From: a virus
Virus record (IMG/VR): IMGVR_UViG_3300044641_000353
Coordinates: 1-63,442 of that record
DNA length: 63,442 bases
Direction: 5' to 3' (one strand)
A program made the translations under genes and the position numbers. The notes under the pieces are model-generated. The model was not told where the DNA came from, searched no databases, and saw only the letters and a list, made by a program, of their open reading frames with translations. The number at the start of each line of letters is the position of its first letter. The first letter of the stretch is position 1. Below are positions 1-7,966 of the stretch, piece by piece.

Positions 1-127
1 GTAACGCTCCTGCGCCATTACTTGTCAAAACGTGTGTCGCTGTACCGGGGCCAGCCGATGCCTGAAATGCGCCGGTACTTGTAGTGCCTGAGAACACCAC
101 GCTATACGCAGTTGTTGTAGAAAGACC
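1..127. repeat. Left copy of terminal 127-bp direct repeat
   Basis: Bases 1-127 are identical to 63316-63442. The split minus-strand gene is continuous only if the ends are joined once, so this is an overlap of a circular assembly and not a physical terminal repeat with independent content. The length of 127 matches a common assembler k-mer, which is inference. Confidence 0.95.
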
Positions 128-754
128 TGTACCGCCCTGATCCGCACCAAGAGTTCCAGTAGACACCAAGTTTTTGCTTGCGTCTGTAAAGACGGGTTTG
201 CTGGCTGTCAATGAAGAATCAATGAAGTTATTAGCCGTCAGCGTTGTGCCGTCCCATGTCAGGCCAGAAGAAGCACCAAATGCACCGGAGTTATTAAACT
301 GTAACTGCGTGTTAGAGCCTGCCGCAGAGCCACCGCCCACATTAACAAAGTCAGAGCCGTTCCAAGCAATGATTGCCCGTGTACCCGCCGCTACAGTTAC
401 ACCCGTTGTAGGAGTTGAAGGGCCACCACGAACTGTTACCGCAAAGCCACCTGTCGTATCGTTGATGACAACGTAGGTCTTAGACTGCTTCGGGGTATTG
501 ATGAAGCGTAATGCTGTACGTGCGCCTGTACACAGGAGAACCGCATACTGAGAGCTATTGGCTGTTAGACCTGTACTTGAATCACTACCTACTGTAACCG
601 CCAAGTTAATGTCTGTATCAACCGTAATTGTCTGTGTGCCAGCAACGGCAGCGTCCACAATCTGGGAGATCGCATTGTTAACCGTATTACCCCAGCTACC
701 GGATAGAGTTCCTTGTACTGGAAGGGTTAGTCCAATTAGCGATGTATTTGCCAT
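1..754 (-). CDS. Tail-fibre-like protein, N-terminal part (gene continues across the origin)
   Basis: ATG at 754 starts MANTSLIGLTLPVQG. The frame stays open to base 1 and resumes at 63315, ending with TAA at 63239-63241, giving 276 aa in total. The product is rich in Gly, Ser, Thr and Asn with beta-strand-like texture. A C-terminal stretch containing NTQLQFNNSGAFG and GADQGGTGLS is typical of phage tail-fibre and head-fibre proteins. It is the first of the receptor-side genes in the minus-strand late set, followed in transcription order by the 131-aa product at 62834. The class assignment comes from composition and motif style, so receptor binding itself is inferred. Confidence 0.8.
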   Translation of the reverse strand, partial: MANTSLIGLTLPVQGTLSGSWGNTVNNAISQIVDAAVAGTQTITVDTDINLAVTVGSDSSTGLTANSSQYAVLLCTGARTALRFINTPKQSKTYVVINDTTGGFAVTVRGGPSTPTTGVTVAAGTRAIIAWNGSDFVNVGGGSAAGSNTQLQFNNSGAFGASSGLTWDGTTLTANNFIDSSLTASKPVFTDASKNLVSTGTLGADQGGTGLSTTTAYSVVFSGTTSTGAFQASAGPGTATHVLTSNGAGAL

Positions 755-763
755 TTAATTCTC

Positions 764-1600
764 CTACTGAGTAGAAATTACTGTCCAACCGGGCGATTCC
801 GTTGTATCAACAGCACCCCAGCCCGGTGTTTGCGGATTGCTGATATTTTGCCATGTAACGCCTTGTGTGTCATCAATAATTTCCCACAAGTATCGTCCAC
901 CATTTATTTCTGTTATAGCCATCGTTTCCGTCTGGCTCACTTGGTAGTTTGCACCACCATCGTTTGTATCCGTGATTGCAACAGATTCATCCAAAAACTC
1001 TGTGTAATACGTCCCTACAGTCGTTCCTTCTGCAATAGCCATCGACTCTACGATGGTCATAATCAGCACAGCCACCTGTGCTTCTGCTATTGCAATCGAT
1101 TCCGATATATCACCCAAGAATGTAGCAACTGCCTCTTCTACACTCACAATTCCCACTGAATCTGACACGCTCTCGTTGTAACTTGTCTGCGCGGCCTCAT
1201 CATCTGTAATTGTCTGGCTATCCGCCACACTGACGTTGTAGCTAGTTATTGCTGCGTTATCTTCAGCAATAGCCATAGTCTCAGTTACAGACCCTGCAAA
1301 GTTAGCAACAACAGACTGGTCTTCAGCAATAGCCGCAGATTCAGATACTGCCACATTCATAGTCAGAGCTACAGTCTGAATATCCTGAATGCCCGCTGTA
1401 CCACCCCACGAATCAACACCCCAAGCGTCTTGACCCCAAGACGTACCACCAGTCAACGACTCCGTAATACTTACATCAATCAACAATCCAGCCGCAGGTG
1501 AATCAGCAATTAGGGCAGTTTCAGTAACGCTGACAGGGAAAGTCTCTCCCCCGCCCCATGCGTTATCACCCCATGCGCCATCACCCCAAGCTAACGCCAT
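764..1600 (-). CDS. Repeat-rich fibre-like structural protein
   Basis: 278 aa with no enzymatic motif. The N-terminus has short Trp/Gly repeats (AWGDGAWGDNAWGGG), and a related WGQDAWGVDSWGG follows later. The body is built from about eight imperfect units of roughly 25-30 residues centred on S-V-T/S-E/D-S/T-x-A/T-I-A/T-E/D, for example SVTETMAIAED. The C-terminus is Trp-rich. Repeats of this kind form beta-solenoid or fibrous structures in virion proteins. It sits 9 bp from the upstream fibre start and 1 bp from the next gene, so it is translated in the late operon. I read it as a minor fibre or appendage protein; the exact role is unknown. Confidence 0.65.
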   Translation of the reverse strand: MALAWGDGAWGDNAWGGGETFPVSVTETALIADSPAAGLLIDVSITESLTGGTSWGQDAWGVDSWGGTAGIQDIQTVALTMNVAVSESAAIAEDQSVVANFAGSVTETMAIAEDNAAITSYNVSVADSQTITDDEAAQTSYNESVSDSVGIVSVEEAVATFLGDISESIAIAEAQVAVLIMTIVESMAIAEGTTVGTYYTEFLDESVAITDTNDGGANYQVSQTETMAITEINGGRYLWEIIDDTQGVTWQNISNPQTPGWGAVDTTESPGWTVISTQ

Positions 1601-1601
1601 A

Positions 1602-2165
1602 TCAAGTCAATGTTAATGTGTACGTTACCGCAATCGTGTCACCGTTAACAACAGCCTTAGAACTAGAAAAATCACCAGCAGAGAACAATGTGCCAGTGGT
1701 TGAATCTTTAGTTGCGCTACCGCCAATGTTGATAAAGCAACCTGCCACCGTACCTGTGCTGGTCATAGAAAACGACACGGCAGAAGACGTTGCTTTGCTA
1801 GATGCGGCGGCGGCGCTGAATGAAGGTGTAGGACGATTGCCAGAATAAGCAGGGGCGTTAGCCAAACCAACTTCTAACCAGCCTGCGTGAGATGCTTGTG
1901 TATCAGCAACGTTAGCTGAACCCACACCCTTCAAGCCCATCACAACTGCGCCAGCGGCTGAGTTACCAAGGATAGTATCCAAGGTCAAGTTCTTACCAAC
2001 AGTCGTTACTAAGTTCTGAATAGGTTCTTCCCATTTGATAAAACCATCAATGCTGTAGCAAACAGCATGGTATGTACCGTGGATAGCCATCTCATCAGAG
2101 GGCATGGTGTTGTATTTTGTAATTGCGGCTACTTGATCGGTAGCGGTGATTTTGTCCAAGCTCAT
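1602..2165 (-). CDS. Putative virion structural protein
   Basis: 187 aa. The N-terminal half reads as a compact domain (ATDQVAAITKYNTMPSD, then a YSIDGFIKWEEPIQNLVT segment). The C-terminal half is Ala/Ser/Thr-rich beta sequence ending YTLTLT. The family was not recognised. Its position inside the block of adaptor and tail genes, with 1-bp and 10-bp spacing to its neighbours, supports a structural or tail-associated role. No catalytic signature is visible. Confidence 0.6.
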   Translation of the reverse strand: MSLDKITATDQVAAITKYNTMPSDEMAIHGTYHAVCYSIDGFIKWEEPIQNLVTTVGKNLTLDTILGNSAAGAVVMGLKGVGSANVADTQASHAGWLEVGLANAPAYSGNRPTPSFSAAAASSKATSSAVSFSMTSTGTVAGCFINIGGSATKDSTTGTLFSAGDFSSSKAVVNGDTIAVTYTLTLT

Positions 2166-2175
2166 GTGAGGCTCC

Positions 2176-2592
2176 TTAATTAGAAGAACGGATCAATGCT
2201 GCCGTCGCTGTGTTAGCAGGCATTGTGATGGTGAAATTGGTAGATGTTTTGTCAGACCCAAAGTCCAACACAGCAATGGATTTATTACCCTGAGTAACGT
2301 TGTAGATTAAGGCACAACGTGCCGTCACGGATGCGTTAAACACCACATCGGCAAAGTCTACAAAAGCTGTATACCCAGAGGAGCTAATGGTTACACCTGT
2401 AAGAGTTACACCACCAGCTACGTATCCAGTTCCCGTAACCTCGCCTACCGTCGTGTAAACAGTGGTTGCCTCGTTTAAATCAGCACTAGCCGTGTACAGA
2501 GCAATCTTTAGCGTATTGGTGGATAGGTTATGAACGCCTGTATATAGCTCTGTTTTAAAGCTGGTCGTCTGGGTTTGGAGAATGTTGCTCAT
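2176..2592 (-). CDS. Putative virion structural protein
   Basis: 138 aa, mostly predicted beta strand, with pairs of polar strands and no Cys motif. It overlaps the upstream adaptor-like gene (start codon at 2592, upstream stop at 2589), which indicates translational coupling in the tail-assembly block. Similar small beta-rich proteins near phage adaptors often decorate the tail or fibre base, but the family was not recognised here. Confidence 0.6.
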   Translation of the reverse strand: MSNILQTQTTSFKTELYTGVHNLSTNTLKIALYTASADLNEATTVYTTVGEVTGTGYVAGGVTLTGVTISSSGYTAFVDFADVVFNASVTARCALIYNVTQGNKSIAVLDFGSDKTSTNFTITMPANTATAALIRSSN

Positions 2593-3440
2593 GAAACTGC
2601 GACCCTAATCTGACCATCACGATAAGCATCTGCGCGTTGCTTACCATCACCCAAGTTCTTGAGGAGCGCCATAGCTTGTACATACCGCTCTTGGTACACC
2701 TTGTACATACCGTCTTCCGGCGCGCTCTTCATGTATGTTCCTGCTTCAGACAGAGTGCCATACAGCAACGCAGAGTCAAAATTATCACCCAGCCATGTGG
2801 TCAATGCGGTAACAATAGATTCTGGATAGTAGTAATAATGCAGTTCTGCGTAGTAGTTGGCATTTGGCGTAGGGCCAAGAATGAACGACAGTTCATTAAC
2901 GTTAGCTGACTGTGGGCCAAAAATGGCGTAGTGCTTAGGCTCAGACTGCTGTGCACTCAAAGGATATGCTTCACGGACAAAATTTACATCTTTGTTTAGC
3001 AGGTACAAATAGTCGCCTTGAAAAGTGACCGTGGTATTGACTGTACCGCTGTTAGCTACAGTTAAAGAGATTGTAGTTCCACTAATAGCGCGAACAACGG
3101 CGTTAGTGCCAATGTTTGTGCCCGTAACTTGTTGGCCTACAGCAATACCCGTTGTACTTGTTACAACAATACTTTTTGCGCCAGCCGTGCCAGTAGCAGT
3201 TGTAGAGTTAAACGGATATATAGCAAGGCTATATGTTGACAAAAAGTCTTCTGGGCAAGCCAAGTACTTGTTGCCGGTTGACAATACACCCGTCACGTTC
3301 TTACGCAAGTTGGCAATCTGCACCGTGTTATAGATGCGTTGCTCCGCCTGCTTAATCAGCGTGTTGATAGTTGTGGTATCAAACGTGTTCTGCGTATAGT
3401 CAACTACCGCAGCAACAAGTTGGGCGTATGTCATTGCCAT
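2589..3440 (-). CDS. Head-to-tail adaptor-like protein
   Basis: 283 aa. The N-terminus (TYAQLVAAVVDYTQN followed by INTLIKQAEQRIYNTV) and the C-terminal helices (GTLSEAGTYMKSAPED then YQERYVQAMALLKNLG) match the general pattern of podoviral adaptors, which are two helical ends clamping a beta domain. The middle carries an inserted Thr/Val-rich beta module of about 70 residues. It lies two genes away from a second adaptor-like product (4292-5227), as in phages with stacked adaptor rings. The family call is by architecture, and no single catalytic or binding residue can be named. Confidence 0.6.
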   Translation of the reverse strand: MAMTYAQLVAAVVDYTQNTFDTTTINTLIKQAEQRIYNTVQIANLRKNVTGVLSTGNKYLACPEDFLSTYSLAIYPFNSTTATGTAGAKSIVVTSTTGIAVGQQVTGTNIGTNAVVRAISGTTISLTVANSGTVNTTVTFQGDYLYLLNKDVNFVREAYPLSAQQSEPKHYAIFGPQSANVNELSFILGPTPNANYYAELHYYYYPESIVTALTTWLGDNFDSALLYGTLSEAGTYMKSAPEDGMYKVYQERYVQAMALLKNLGDGKQRADAYRDGQIRVAVS

Positions 3441-3443
3441 AAT

Positions 3444-3707
3444 TTAAGCCATTGGCCCCCGAGCCATCAAACCTTTAGTAGCCGCGCCTGTACCGCGAAC
3501 CTTGATACCAGACGTTTTAGTTGCTGGTTGTGCACGGCGAGAGATGTTGCCTACAGACATATTGACTGTATTTGCATCACTGTGGTCAGGGCCAGAGCCG
3601 GGGTTGTCAGAAGCTTTAACAGCTTTACCAGACATCGTGTGTGGTTTGGCATAGACCTTGGCATCGCCAACTTCTTTACCCATTAATTTTTTACTGTATG
3701 TAGCCAT
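3444..3707 (-). CDS. Small basic protein, unknown
   Basis: 87 aa, rich in Lys, Gly, Ala and Thr, including KLMGKEVGDAKVYAKPHTMSG. The family was not recognised. It belongs to a set of short basic proteins scattered through the head-tail block (3444-3898 and 6367-8212), which suggests a nucleic-acid or capsid-lumen association. That role is inferred from charge and context only. Confidence 0.55.
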   Translation of the reverse strand: MATYSKKLMGKEVGDAKVYAKPHTMSGKAVKASDNPGSGPDHSDANTVNMSVGNISRRAQPATKTSGIKVRGTGAATKGLMARGPMA

Positions 3708-3709
3708 GA

Positions 3710-3898
3710 TTAACCTCGTTTCTGATTGGCAATCTTTGCCAAGTTACGACCCATAGTCTTCATATCGGCATTGGTTTTACCCTTACCTTTGCCTTTACCG
3801 CCGTGCATCATGCCAGAGGTAGGGCCGCTATCACCTAAATTTTTACCTTCGGTTTTGCCTTTTTTAGCAATGCCGTCGGCTGATTTTCTGAATGCCAT
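3710..3898 (-). CDS. Small basic protein with DGIAxxGKTxG motif
   Basis: 62 aa, very basic and Gly/Lys-rich. Near the N-terminus it carries DGIAKKGKTEGKNLG, a motif that recurs at the C-termini of the products at 7047-7319 and 7323-7787. The function is unknown. The shared peptide in three separate virion-block proteins suggests a common binding partner. Confidence 0.55.
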   Translation of the reverse strand: MAFRKSADGIAKKGKTEGKNLGDSGPTSGMMHGGKGKGKGKTNADMKTMGRNLAKIANQKRG

Positions 3899-3908
3899 TT
3901 TAAGCTCC

Positions 3909-4292
3909 TTAAGATATGCTTACTGTACCAACAAATGTCGTTGCCACCAAGTAGTTTGGCGTCAATCCTGCATCATTTAAACTAGACCCACCAACTGGAG
4001 CCCAGCCCCATTGAATATCTCGTGAACCACCTGACAAGTTGCCGTTAAAGTTAACACCAGAAGTTACATACGTTGTATCTCTACGTGGGTTACGCAAAGC
4101 TTGTGGATCATCTACTGGAAACGTACCTAACATTAACTGTGGCTGATCGGGATCCCAGCACTCAGGGCAAACCAACAACTCATACTTACGCTGCTTAATG
4201 ATCTCTGTCTTAAGCTGTTTTAGTTTGAACTGCTGGCCACAGCGATCACATTCAGCAATCGCTATCTTGCCGGATGCGTACCGATTACCCAT
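3909..4292 (-). CDS. Zinc-ribbon virion-block protein
   Basis: 127 aa. The N-terminus has four cysteines in CxxC pairs (C15/C18 and C42/C45, in ECDRCGQQFK and LLVCPECWD), a zinc-ribbon layout. The C-terminal half is low in charge and beta-like. Its start codon overlaps the stop of the upstream adaptor-like gene at base 4292. It could help head-tail completion or DNA contact at the vertex. The family was not recognised, and the zinc site is inferred from Cys spacing. Confidence 0.6.
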   Translation of the reverse strand: MGNRYASGKIAIAECDRCGQQFKLKQLKTEIIKQRKYELLVCPECWDPDQPQLMLGTFPVDDPQALRNPRRDTTYVTSGVNFNGNLSGGSRDIQWGWAPVGGSSLNDAGLTPNYLVATTFVGTVSIS

Positions 4293-5227
4293 TAGTAACC
4301 TCCGCCACTTCCAATAAACATTGGCCTAGGAACAAGGCGAAGCGGAGCTTTCTCACGGTCTTCACCAGCGGCAATTTCAAAAGTCTCGTCGTAAATCTGT
4401 TTAAGCATCTGGATGCGGGGCATCAATTCAGGTACTTTGATTGCAATGTGGTACGCCAAACCAGCCACAAGGCATGGTAAAAAGCGGAAATTCATGTCAG
4501 CAGTCTCAACACCAGCGCCAGCATCCTGCACCCTACGCAGTCTCCAGTACACAAACTGATACGGCGTGCTGTTATCAGGTGTGGGCCACACAGTCACAGC
4601 TGGTAGTTGAGGAACAAAAATAGCTGAGCCATCAGTATGGGACGCGGCAGTTGTGTTGTTCTGACCACGGTACACACCACCTAGGGTATTCCCTGATACG
4701 TACGTGTAGTAAATATCTTCTGAATCAATACGCATAAACCCTGAGCCAGCTAAACCCACTATGGTGTTAAGCGTTATTGTGGTGTCCGTTGCCGTAATCG
4801 CGCCCACCAAGACTGAATTGGTTGGGTTAGTTTCACCAGAAAGGCGCTGAATCCAGACTTGAATTGGGCGAGCTTGGCTAAGCTTGTTTGGAATAGTTGC
4901 ATAAGTAGAGACGCTAATGCGTGAAATAGTTAGGTCGGCTTGCGTAGAAGCAGTGTTAGATCCAGTACGGATTACATGTTCTAGAAGGTCAATGGTGTCG
5001 GTCGGCAGTGCATACGTGGCTAAACCGGGGGTCAAGTTAATGATCCCCTGCTCCATTGTCCACATGTTGATGCCTTTGTTCTGCCACTCAACAGTCATGA
5101 GGTTCATTGAGCGACGTGCTGTACGCAGGTCATAGCCAGAACGCATCTCACGGCCAGCCCTCTCCCACGCCTCTTCAGCGATCTCCGTGAAGTCCATGTT
5201 AAAGAGGGTTGAGCCGGTAGTAGTCAT
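4292..5227 (-). CDS. P22 gp4-like head completion/tail adaptor protein
   Basis: 311 aa. The helical N-terminus EIAEEAWERAGREMRSG, followed by RRSMNLMTVEWQNKGINMW, is characteristic of phage adaptor proteins that dock below the portal. A beta-rich central insertion (residues about 100-230) and a C-terminal helical part (FLPCLVAGLAYHIAIKVPE and RIQMLKQIYDETFEIA) complete it. In P22-type virions this protein binds the portal, closes the head and provides the tail platform. The portal and gp10-like genes are also present here, which supports that scheme. No muramidase motif is seen. Confidence 0.7.
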   Translation of the reverse strand: MTTTGSTLFNMDFTEIAEEAWERAGREMRSGYDLRTARRSMNLMTVEWQNKGINMWTMEQGIINLTPGLATYALPTDTIDLLEHVIRTGSNTASTQADLTISRISVSTYATIPNKLSQARPIQVWIQRLSGETNPTNSVLVGAITATDTTITLNTIVGLAGSGFMRIDSEDIYYTYVSGNTLGGVYRGQNNTTAASHTDGSAIFVPQLPAVTVWPTPDNSTPYQFVYWRLRRVQDAGAGVETADMNFRFLPCLVAGLAYHIAIKVPELMPRIQMLKQIYDETFEIAAGEDREKAPLRLVPRPMFIGSGGGY

Positions 5228-5230
5228 TGC

Positions 5231-6367
5231 TTATCCTCTGATTGAACCAAGAAGTTCTATTAGTCTGCGTTGTTCGTCTAACGAACCGCCTCCACCGTTT
5301 CTAGCAAGTGCTTTTGCAATCAGTGCAGCTAAGCCCTCACTTTGTTGACCACCTGAACGTGAAGTTAAGTCTTGTAATAACTTTTTTAAATCATCGCTGC
5401 GTTTTGGCGTTGGGCTAAAGTCTACAGGTGGTAGATAAAACCCCGGGTCTTCTATAAAGTCCATAGGGGGTGATGGATTGTAGTAATCCACAGGTCGCGT
5501 TGGAGTGTAGTCCACAGGCGGTTGGTAAAAACCGGGGTCTGTTGGGAAATCCACAGGCGGCTGGTAAAAACCGGGGTCTGTTGGGAAATTTACTTCGGGC
5601 TCAATGTACGTTTCAGGCATTGGCTCTTCAGGATAATAGGGCATTGTCGGCGCAATAGGCTCTTCATACCTTGGCTGTGGGTCTGGGCGTGGCATTTCAG
5701 GCTCTGGGTTATACCCAATCTGAGGGCCATTTGGCACTTTGGTATAGCCTTCTCCGTTCCAAACATAACGATACTCAGATGGCGTAACACCTGTTGTGGC
5801 GTTGTGCATATCTAATTGCTGTTGCGTATAACTAGAAATAGGCTGACCATCGTAGCCAATCTCAGTTAATGTGCCATCAGCTTCTTGACGGTAAGAGGTG
5901 CGCGGCCCTTGTGGTTGTTGCGGTGCAATATATGGCGTTTCCCGATCAGGAGCTATTGGGCGTGATGGCTCTTCATAACGTGGCTCTGGGCGTGGGTCTG
6001 GTGTAGGTATCCCTCTTCCACCTTCGCCCGGGCTGTAAGGAATTGGCTCCGGTGGGGTCAGTGCTTGCGGCGTAGGTTGTGACGTTTCAGGTGCGTAATA
6101 TTTTGACAAGATAGAACCAATTGTATTTTCGTCTATCCCCATACTTAGGAACTGATTTCGCAAATCATTAACAACACCAGCCCCGCCAAACGCATCATAC
6201 GCACGGCTGTAGTCTGGAGCAGTGCCAGTAACATCACCACCCGCTGCGTATTTACGCATGGCAGAGCGCAGGCTCACAGGAGCTTTACGTAGTTGTGTAG
6301 AGTTTGTGGCTGCGGCGGCCTTTGGAGCGCCTTTAGAAGCCATTAACTGTTCGTATAGAGACGCCAT
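5231..6367 (-). CDS. Pro-rich virion protein with tandem repeats
   Basis: 378 aa. Residues about 1-40 are basic. Residues about 50-90 form a small helical domain (YDAFGGAGVVNDLRNQFLS then MGIDENTIGSIL) that closely resembles residues about 50-85 of the 2026-aa protein encoded at 47777. Residues about 95-330 are Pro/Tyr/Glu-rich and probably disordered, with repeats such as VDFPTDPGFYQPP. The C-terminus (LKKLLQDLTSRSGGQQSEG, LIELLGSIRG) is helical. The layout suggests a flexible linker between a docking domain and a helical tail in a minor structural or ejected protein. The function is unknown. Confidence 0.55.
   Translation of the reverse strand: MASLYEQLMASKGAPKAAAATNSTQLRKAPVSLRSAMRKYAAGGDVTGTAPDYSRAYDAFGGAGVVNDLRNQFLSMGIDENTIGSILSKYYAPETSQPTPQALTPPEPIPYSPGEGGRGIPTPDPRPEPRYEEPSRPIAPDRETPYIAPQQPQGPRTSYRQEADGTLTEIGYDGQPISSYTQQQLDMHNATTGVTPSEYRYVWNGEGYTKVPNGPQIGYNPEPEMPRPDPQPRYEEPIAPTMPYYPEEPMPETYIEPEVNFPTDPGFYQPPVDFPTDPGFYQPPVDYTPTRPVDYYNPSPPMDFIEDPGFYLPPVDFSPTPKRSDDLKKLLQDLTSRSGGQQSEGLAALIAKALARNGGGGSLDEQRRLIELLGSIRG
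5511..5588 (-). repeat. Two 39-bp tandem repeats in the Pro-rich gene
   Basis: Units 5511-5549 and 5550-5588 differ at one base and encode two copies of VDFPTDPGFYQPP. Degenerate further units follow on both sides at the protein level. The near identity points to recent slippage expansion. Confidence 0.85.
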
Positions 6368-6600
6368 TATCTGAACCCCGCTGTTTTCTTTGCAATAGAT
6401 TTAGGTTGCGCCACAAACTGTTTACCAGATGCTTTACCAGCACGTTTGGCTTTGGTTGTAGCTGCGTATTCTGCTGGGCTTAAAGATTTAATAGCCGCTT
6501 CAGGCAAATATCGCTCTCCCGTCTTACTTGACGGTTTACCAGACTTGGTGCGCCATTTCTGGTCACCCCAATCTTTGAGCGATTTTTGAGGAGCTTTCAA
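6367..6600 (-). CDS. Small basic conserved-type phage protein
   Basis: 77 aa, strongly basic. It starts with KSLKDWGDQKWRTKSGKPS, followed by RYLPEAAIKSL and EYAATTKAKRAGKASGKQF. This looks like a short domain widespread in phages and large viruses, but I cannot name it with certainty. It overlaps both neighbours by 1-4 bp (stop at 6367, start at 6600), so translation is coupled. A DNA or nucleoprotein contact is plausible from the charge. Confidence 0.6.
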   Translation of the reverse strand: MKAPQKSLKDWGDQKWRTKSGKPSSKTGERYLPEAAIKSLSPAEYAATTKAKRAGKASGKQFVAQPKSIAKKTAGFR

Positions 6601-6872
6601 TCTTTGTACCCCCCGCCAGCTTCTTTGTACTTCTTAGCAACAAGTTGCGCTTTGCGTGCAGACCATTGACCTGCCCCAGTACCATGTGTGTTAGCAGCCT
6701 TTACCTGAGAGACAATCCGCTTACGCAAACCGGGTTTCGTGTAGTTGCCAGCAGCATTGACTTTGCCGCCCTCTTTGTACTGAGTAAAGTCAGTGTCATC
6801 CCGACGTGCTTTTTTCTTTGCACCGGGCATCTTGCTTGGGGATATGGCTCCCATACCACGGCTTGGCATCAT
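6597..6872 (-). CDS. Small basic conserved-type phage protein
   Basis: 91 aa. The C-terminal half, with GNYTKPGLRKRIVSQVKA and then GQWSARKAQLVAKKYKEAG, is a recognisable small domain common in environmental phages and some large viruses. It is thought of as a DUF, with no proven role. The N-terminus has MPGAKKKARRDDTDF and the local motif YKEGGKVN. It overlaps the genes on both sides by 4 bp. Confidence 0.6.
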   Translation of the reverse strand: MMPSRGMGAISPSKMPGAKKKARRDDTDFTQYKEGGKVNAAGNYTKPGLRKRIVSQVKAANTHGTGAGQWSARKAQLVAKKYKEAGGGYKD

Positions 6873-7045
6873 TTTGTTTTACCTTTAGCTTTTTTGGCTA
6901 AAAACAATTTATCAACCATCTTTATCCGCTGGGGTTTGGTTGTAACTTTGTTAATGATAGCCAGTCGTTTGGGTTCACTTGCACCGTAAAACCCAGCCTT
7001 TTTTAAAGACTTAACTACACTGCCTGCGGGTTTTGCGGTTGCCAT
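6869..7045 (-). CDS. Small basic protein, unknown
   Basis: 58 aa when started at ATG 7045 (MATAKPAGSVVKSLKKAG). A longer frame begins at 7111, but that part overlaps the upstream gene and has non-phage-like hydrophobic sequence, so I prefer the short form. It is Lys-rich throughout and ends KKAKGKTK. The family was not recognised. It is part of the basic-protein cluster. Confidence 0.5.
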   Translation of the reverse strand: MATAKPAGSVVKSLKKAGFYGASEPKRLAIINKVTTKPQRIKMVDKLFLAKKAKGKTK

Positions 7046-7046
7046 A

Positions 7047-7319
7047 TCAGCACATCTTTCCGCGTGTCTTACCACGCTGAGCAATACCGTCTGCACGGGT
7101 AACGCCACCACTGGCCATCTTCTTAGTTTTACTCACAGATGCGCCATCCTTGTCTTGTGGAACTGGCATACCTTCGCGGAACACTGTGTCTTTTGGAGGC
7201 GCAGTTTTCTTAGGCGCAGGCTTAGGCGCGGTCTTTTTTACAGCGGGTACGCCTTCTGGGTCAGTAGGAGGTTTACCCATTTCAGCGGTATAGATACCAC
7301 CTTCAGCGTATTTTTTCAT
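7047..7319 (-). CDS. Basic Pro/Lys-rich protein with DGIAxxGKTxG motif
   Basis: 90 aa. It starts MKKYAEGGIYTAEMGKPP, continues with a Lys/Pro/Ala-rich linker and ends in GVTRADGIAQRGKTRGKMC. The terminal motif is shared with the products at 7323 and 3710. Composition suggests an extended DNA- or capsid-binding peptide. The function is unknown. Confidence 0.55.
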   Translation of the reverse strand: MKKYAEGGIYTAEMGKPPTDPEGVPAVKKTAPKPAPKKTAPPKDTVFREGMPVPQDKDGASVSKTKKMASGGVTRADGIAQRGKTRGKMC

Positions 7320-7322
7320 GGC

Positions 7323-7787
7323 TTAGCACTTCCCGCCATTTTTCATGGTAATCATTGTGCCCTTAGTTTTACCTTTAGTAGCAATACCATCACGGCTAGA
7401 AGAAGTTTTAACCGAACCCATTTTAGATGAAGCCATACCGCCAGCCTTCAGACCTTTGTGAGCCTTGGAAGCTGGCATGCCTGCATGCTTAGCCAAAGCT
7501 GCTGGCATTTTGCCTTTAGCCATACCGCCCTTAGCCATTTTGCCTTTGCCGTCAGCAGCAAAGTCAGGAACCATTTTGTCGCCCTTTTTGACCATGGTCA
7601 TGCCACCGTCGGCGTATCCGCCCATATTCATCTTTTTCATATCGCCACCTTTAGAAAATTTACGGCCCTTGTCGGCCTGATTGAACTCTTTACCCACAGA
7701 CTGTGGGACGCCTGCTTTCTTAGCAAACGATGGGTTGTTAGCCACCGCTGCCATGAAATTGTGTTGCTTCTTACTCGTCGATGGCAT
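7323..7787 (-). CDS. Basic Gly/Met/Lys-rich protein, unknown
   Basis: 154 aa. The N-terminal 45 residues (KKQHNFMAAVANNPSFAKKA, then GVPQSVGKEF) form a compact helical domain seen next to holins or head genes in many environmental phages. The rest is low-complexity Gly/Met/Lys with repeated KGGMAKGKM-type units and the motif RDGIATKGKTKG near the end. It overlaps the start of the holin candidate by 17 bp. No function can be assigned. Confidence 0.55.
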   Translation of the reverse strand: MPSTSKKQHNFMAAVANNPSFAKKAGVPQSVGKEFNQADKGRKFSKGGDMKKMNMGGYADGGMTMVKKGDKMVPDFAADGKGKMAKGGMAKGKMPAALAKHAGMPASKAHKGLKAGGMASSKMGSVKTSSSRDGIATKGKTKGTMITMKNGGKC

Positions 7788-7965
7788 TTACAGCCTTCTT
7801 ACGTTTAGTCATTTCACGAACAGTATCAGACTCCCAGATACGGAGACCAAGATAAATAATCGTGAACAGAGAAGCCAGAGGTGGAAGCCACGTAGCCATA
7901 ACGCCAACAGTTGTTAAGACTGCTGCGCCATCTGCAACTGCTTTAGCTGTGTCATGCTGGGTCAT
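7771..7965 (-). CDS. Putative small holin
   Basis: 64 aa. A hydrophobic stretch of about 30 residues (ADGAAVLTTVGVMATWLPP and then LASLFTIIYLGLRIWES) is long enough for two membrane spans with a Pro-Pro turn, followed by a charged tail (TKRKKAVNAIDE). Size, topology and charged C-terminus fit class II holins, which form inner-membrane lesions for endolysin release. It is about 14 kb from the endolysin gene on the circle. A second membrane protein (56797-57300) fits the 3TM holin family, so this one could instead be an antiholin or another membrane protein. Confidence 0.55.
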   Translation of the reverse strand: MTQHDTAKAVADGAAVLTTVGVMATWLPPLASLFTIIYLGLRIWESDTVREMTKRKKAVNAIDE

Positions 7966-7966
7966 G

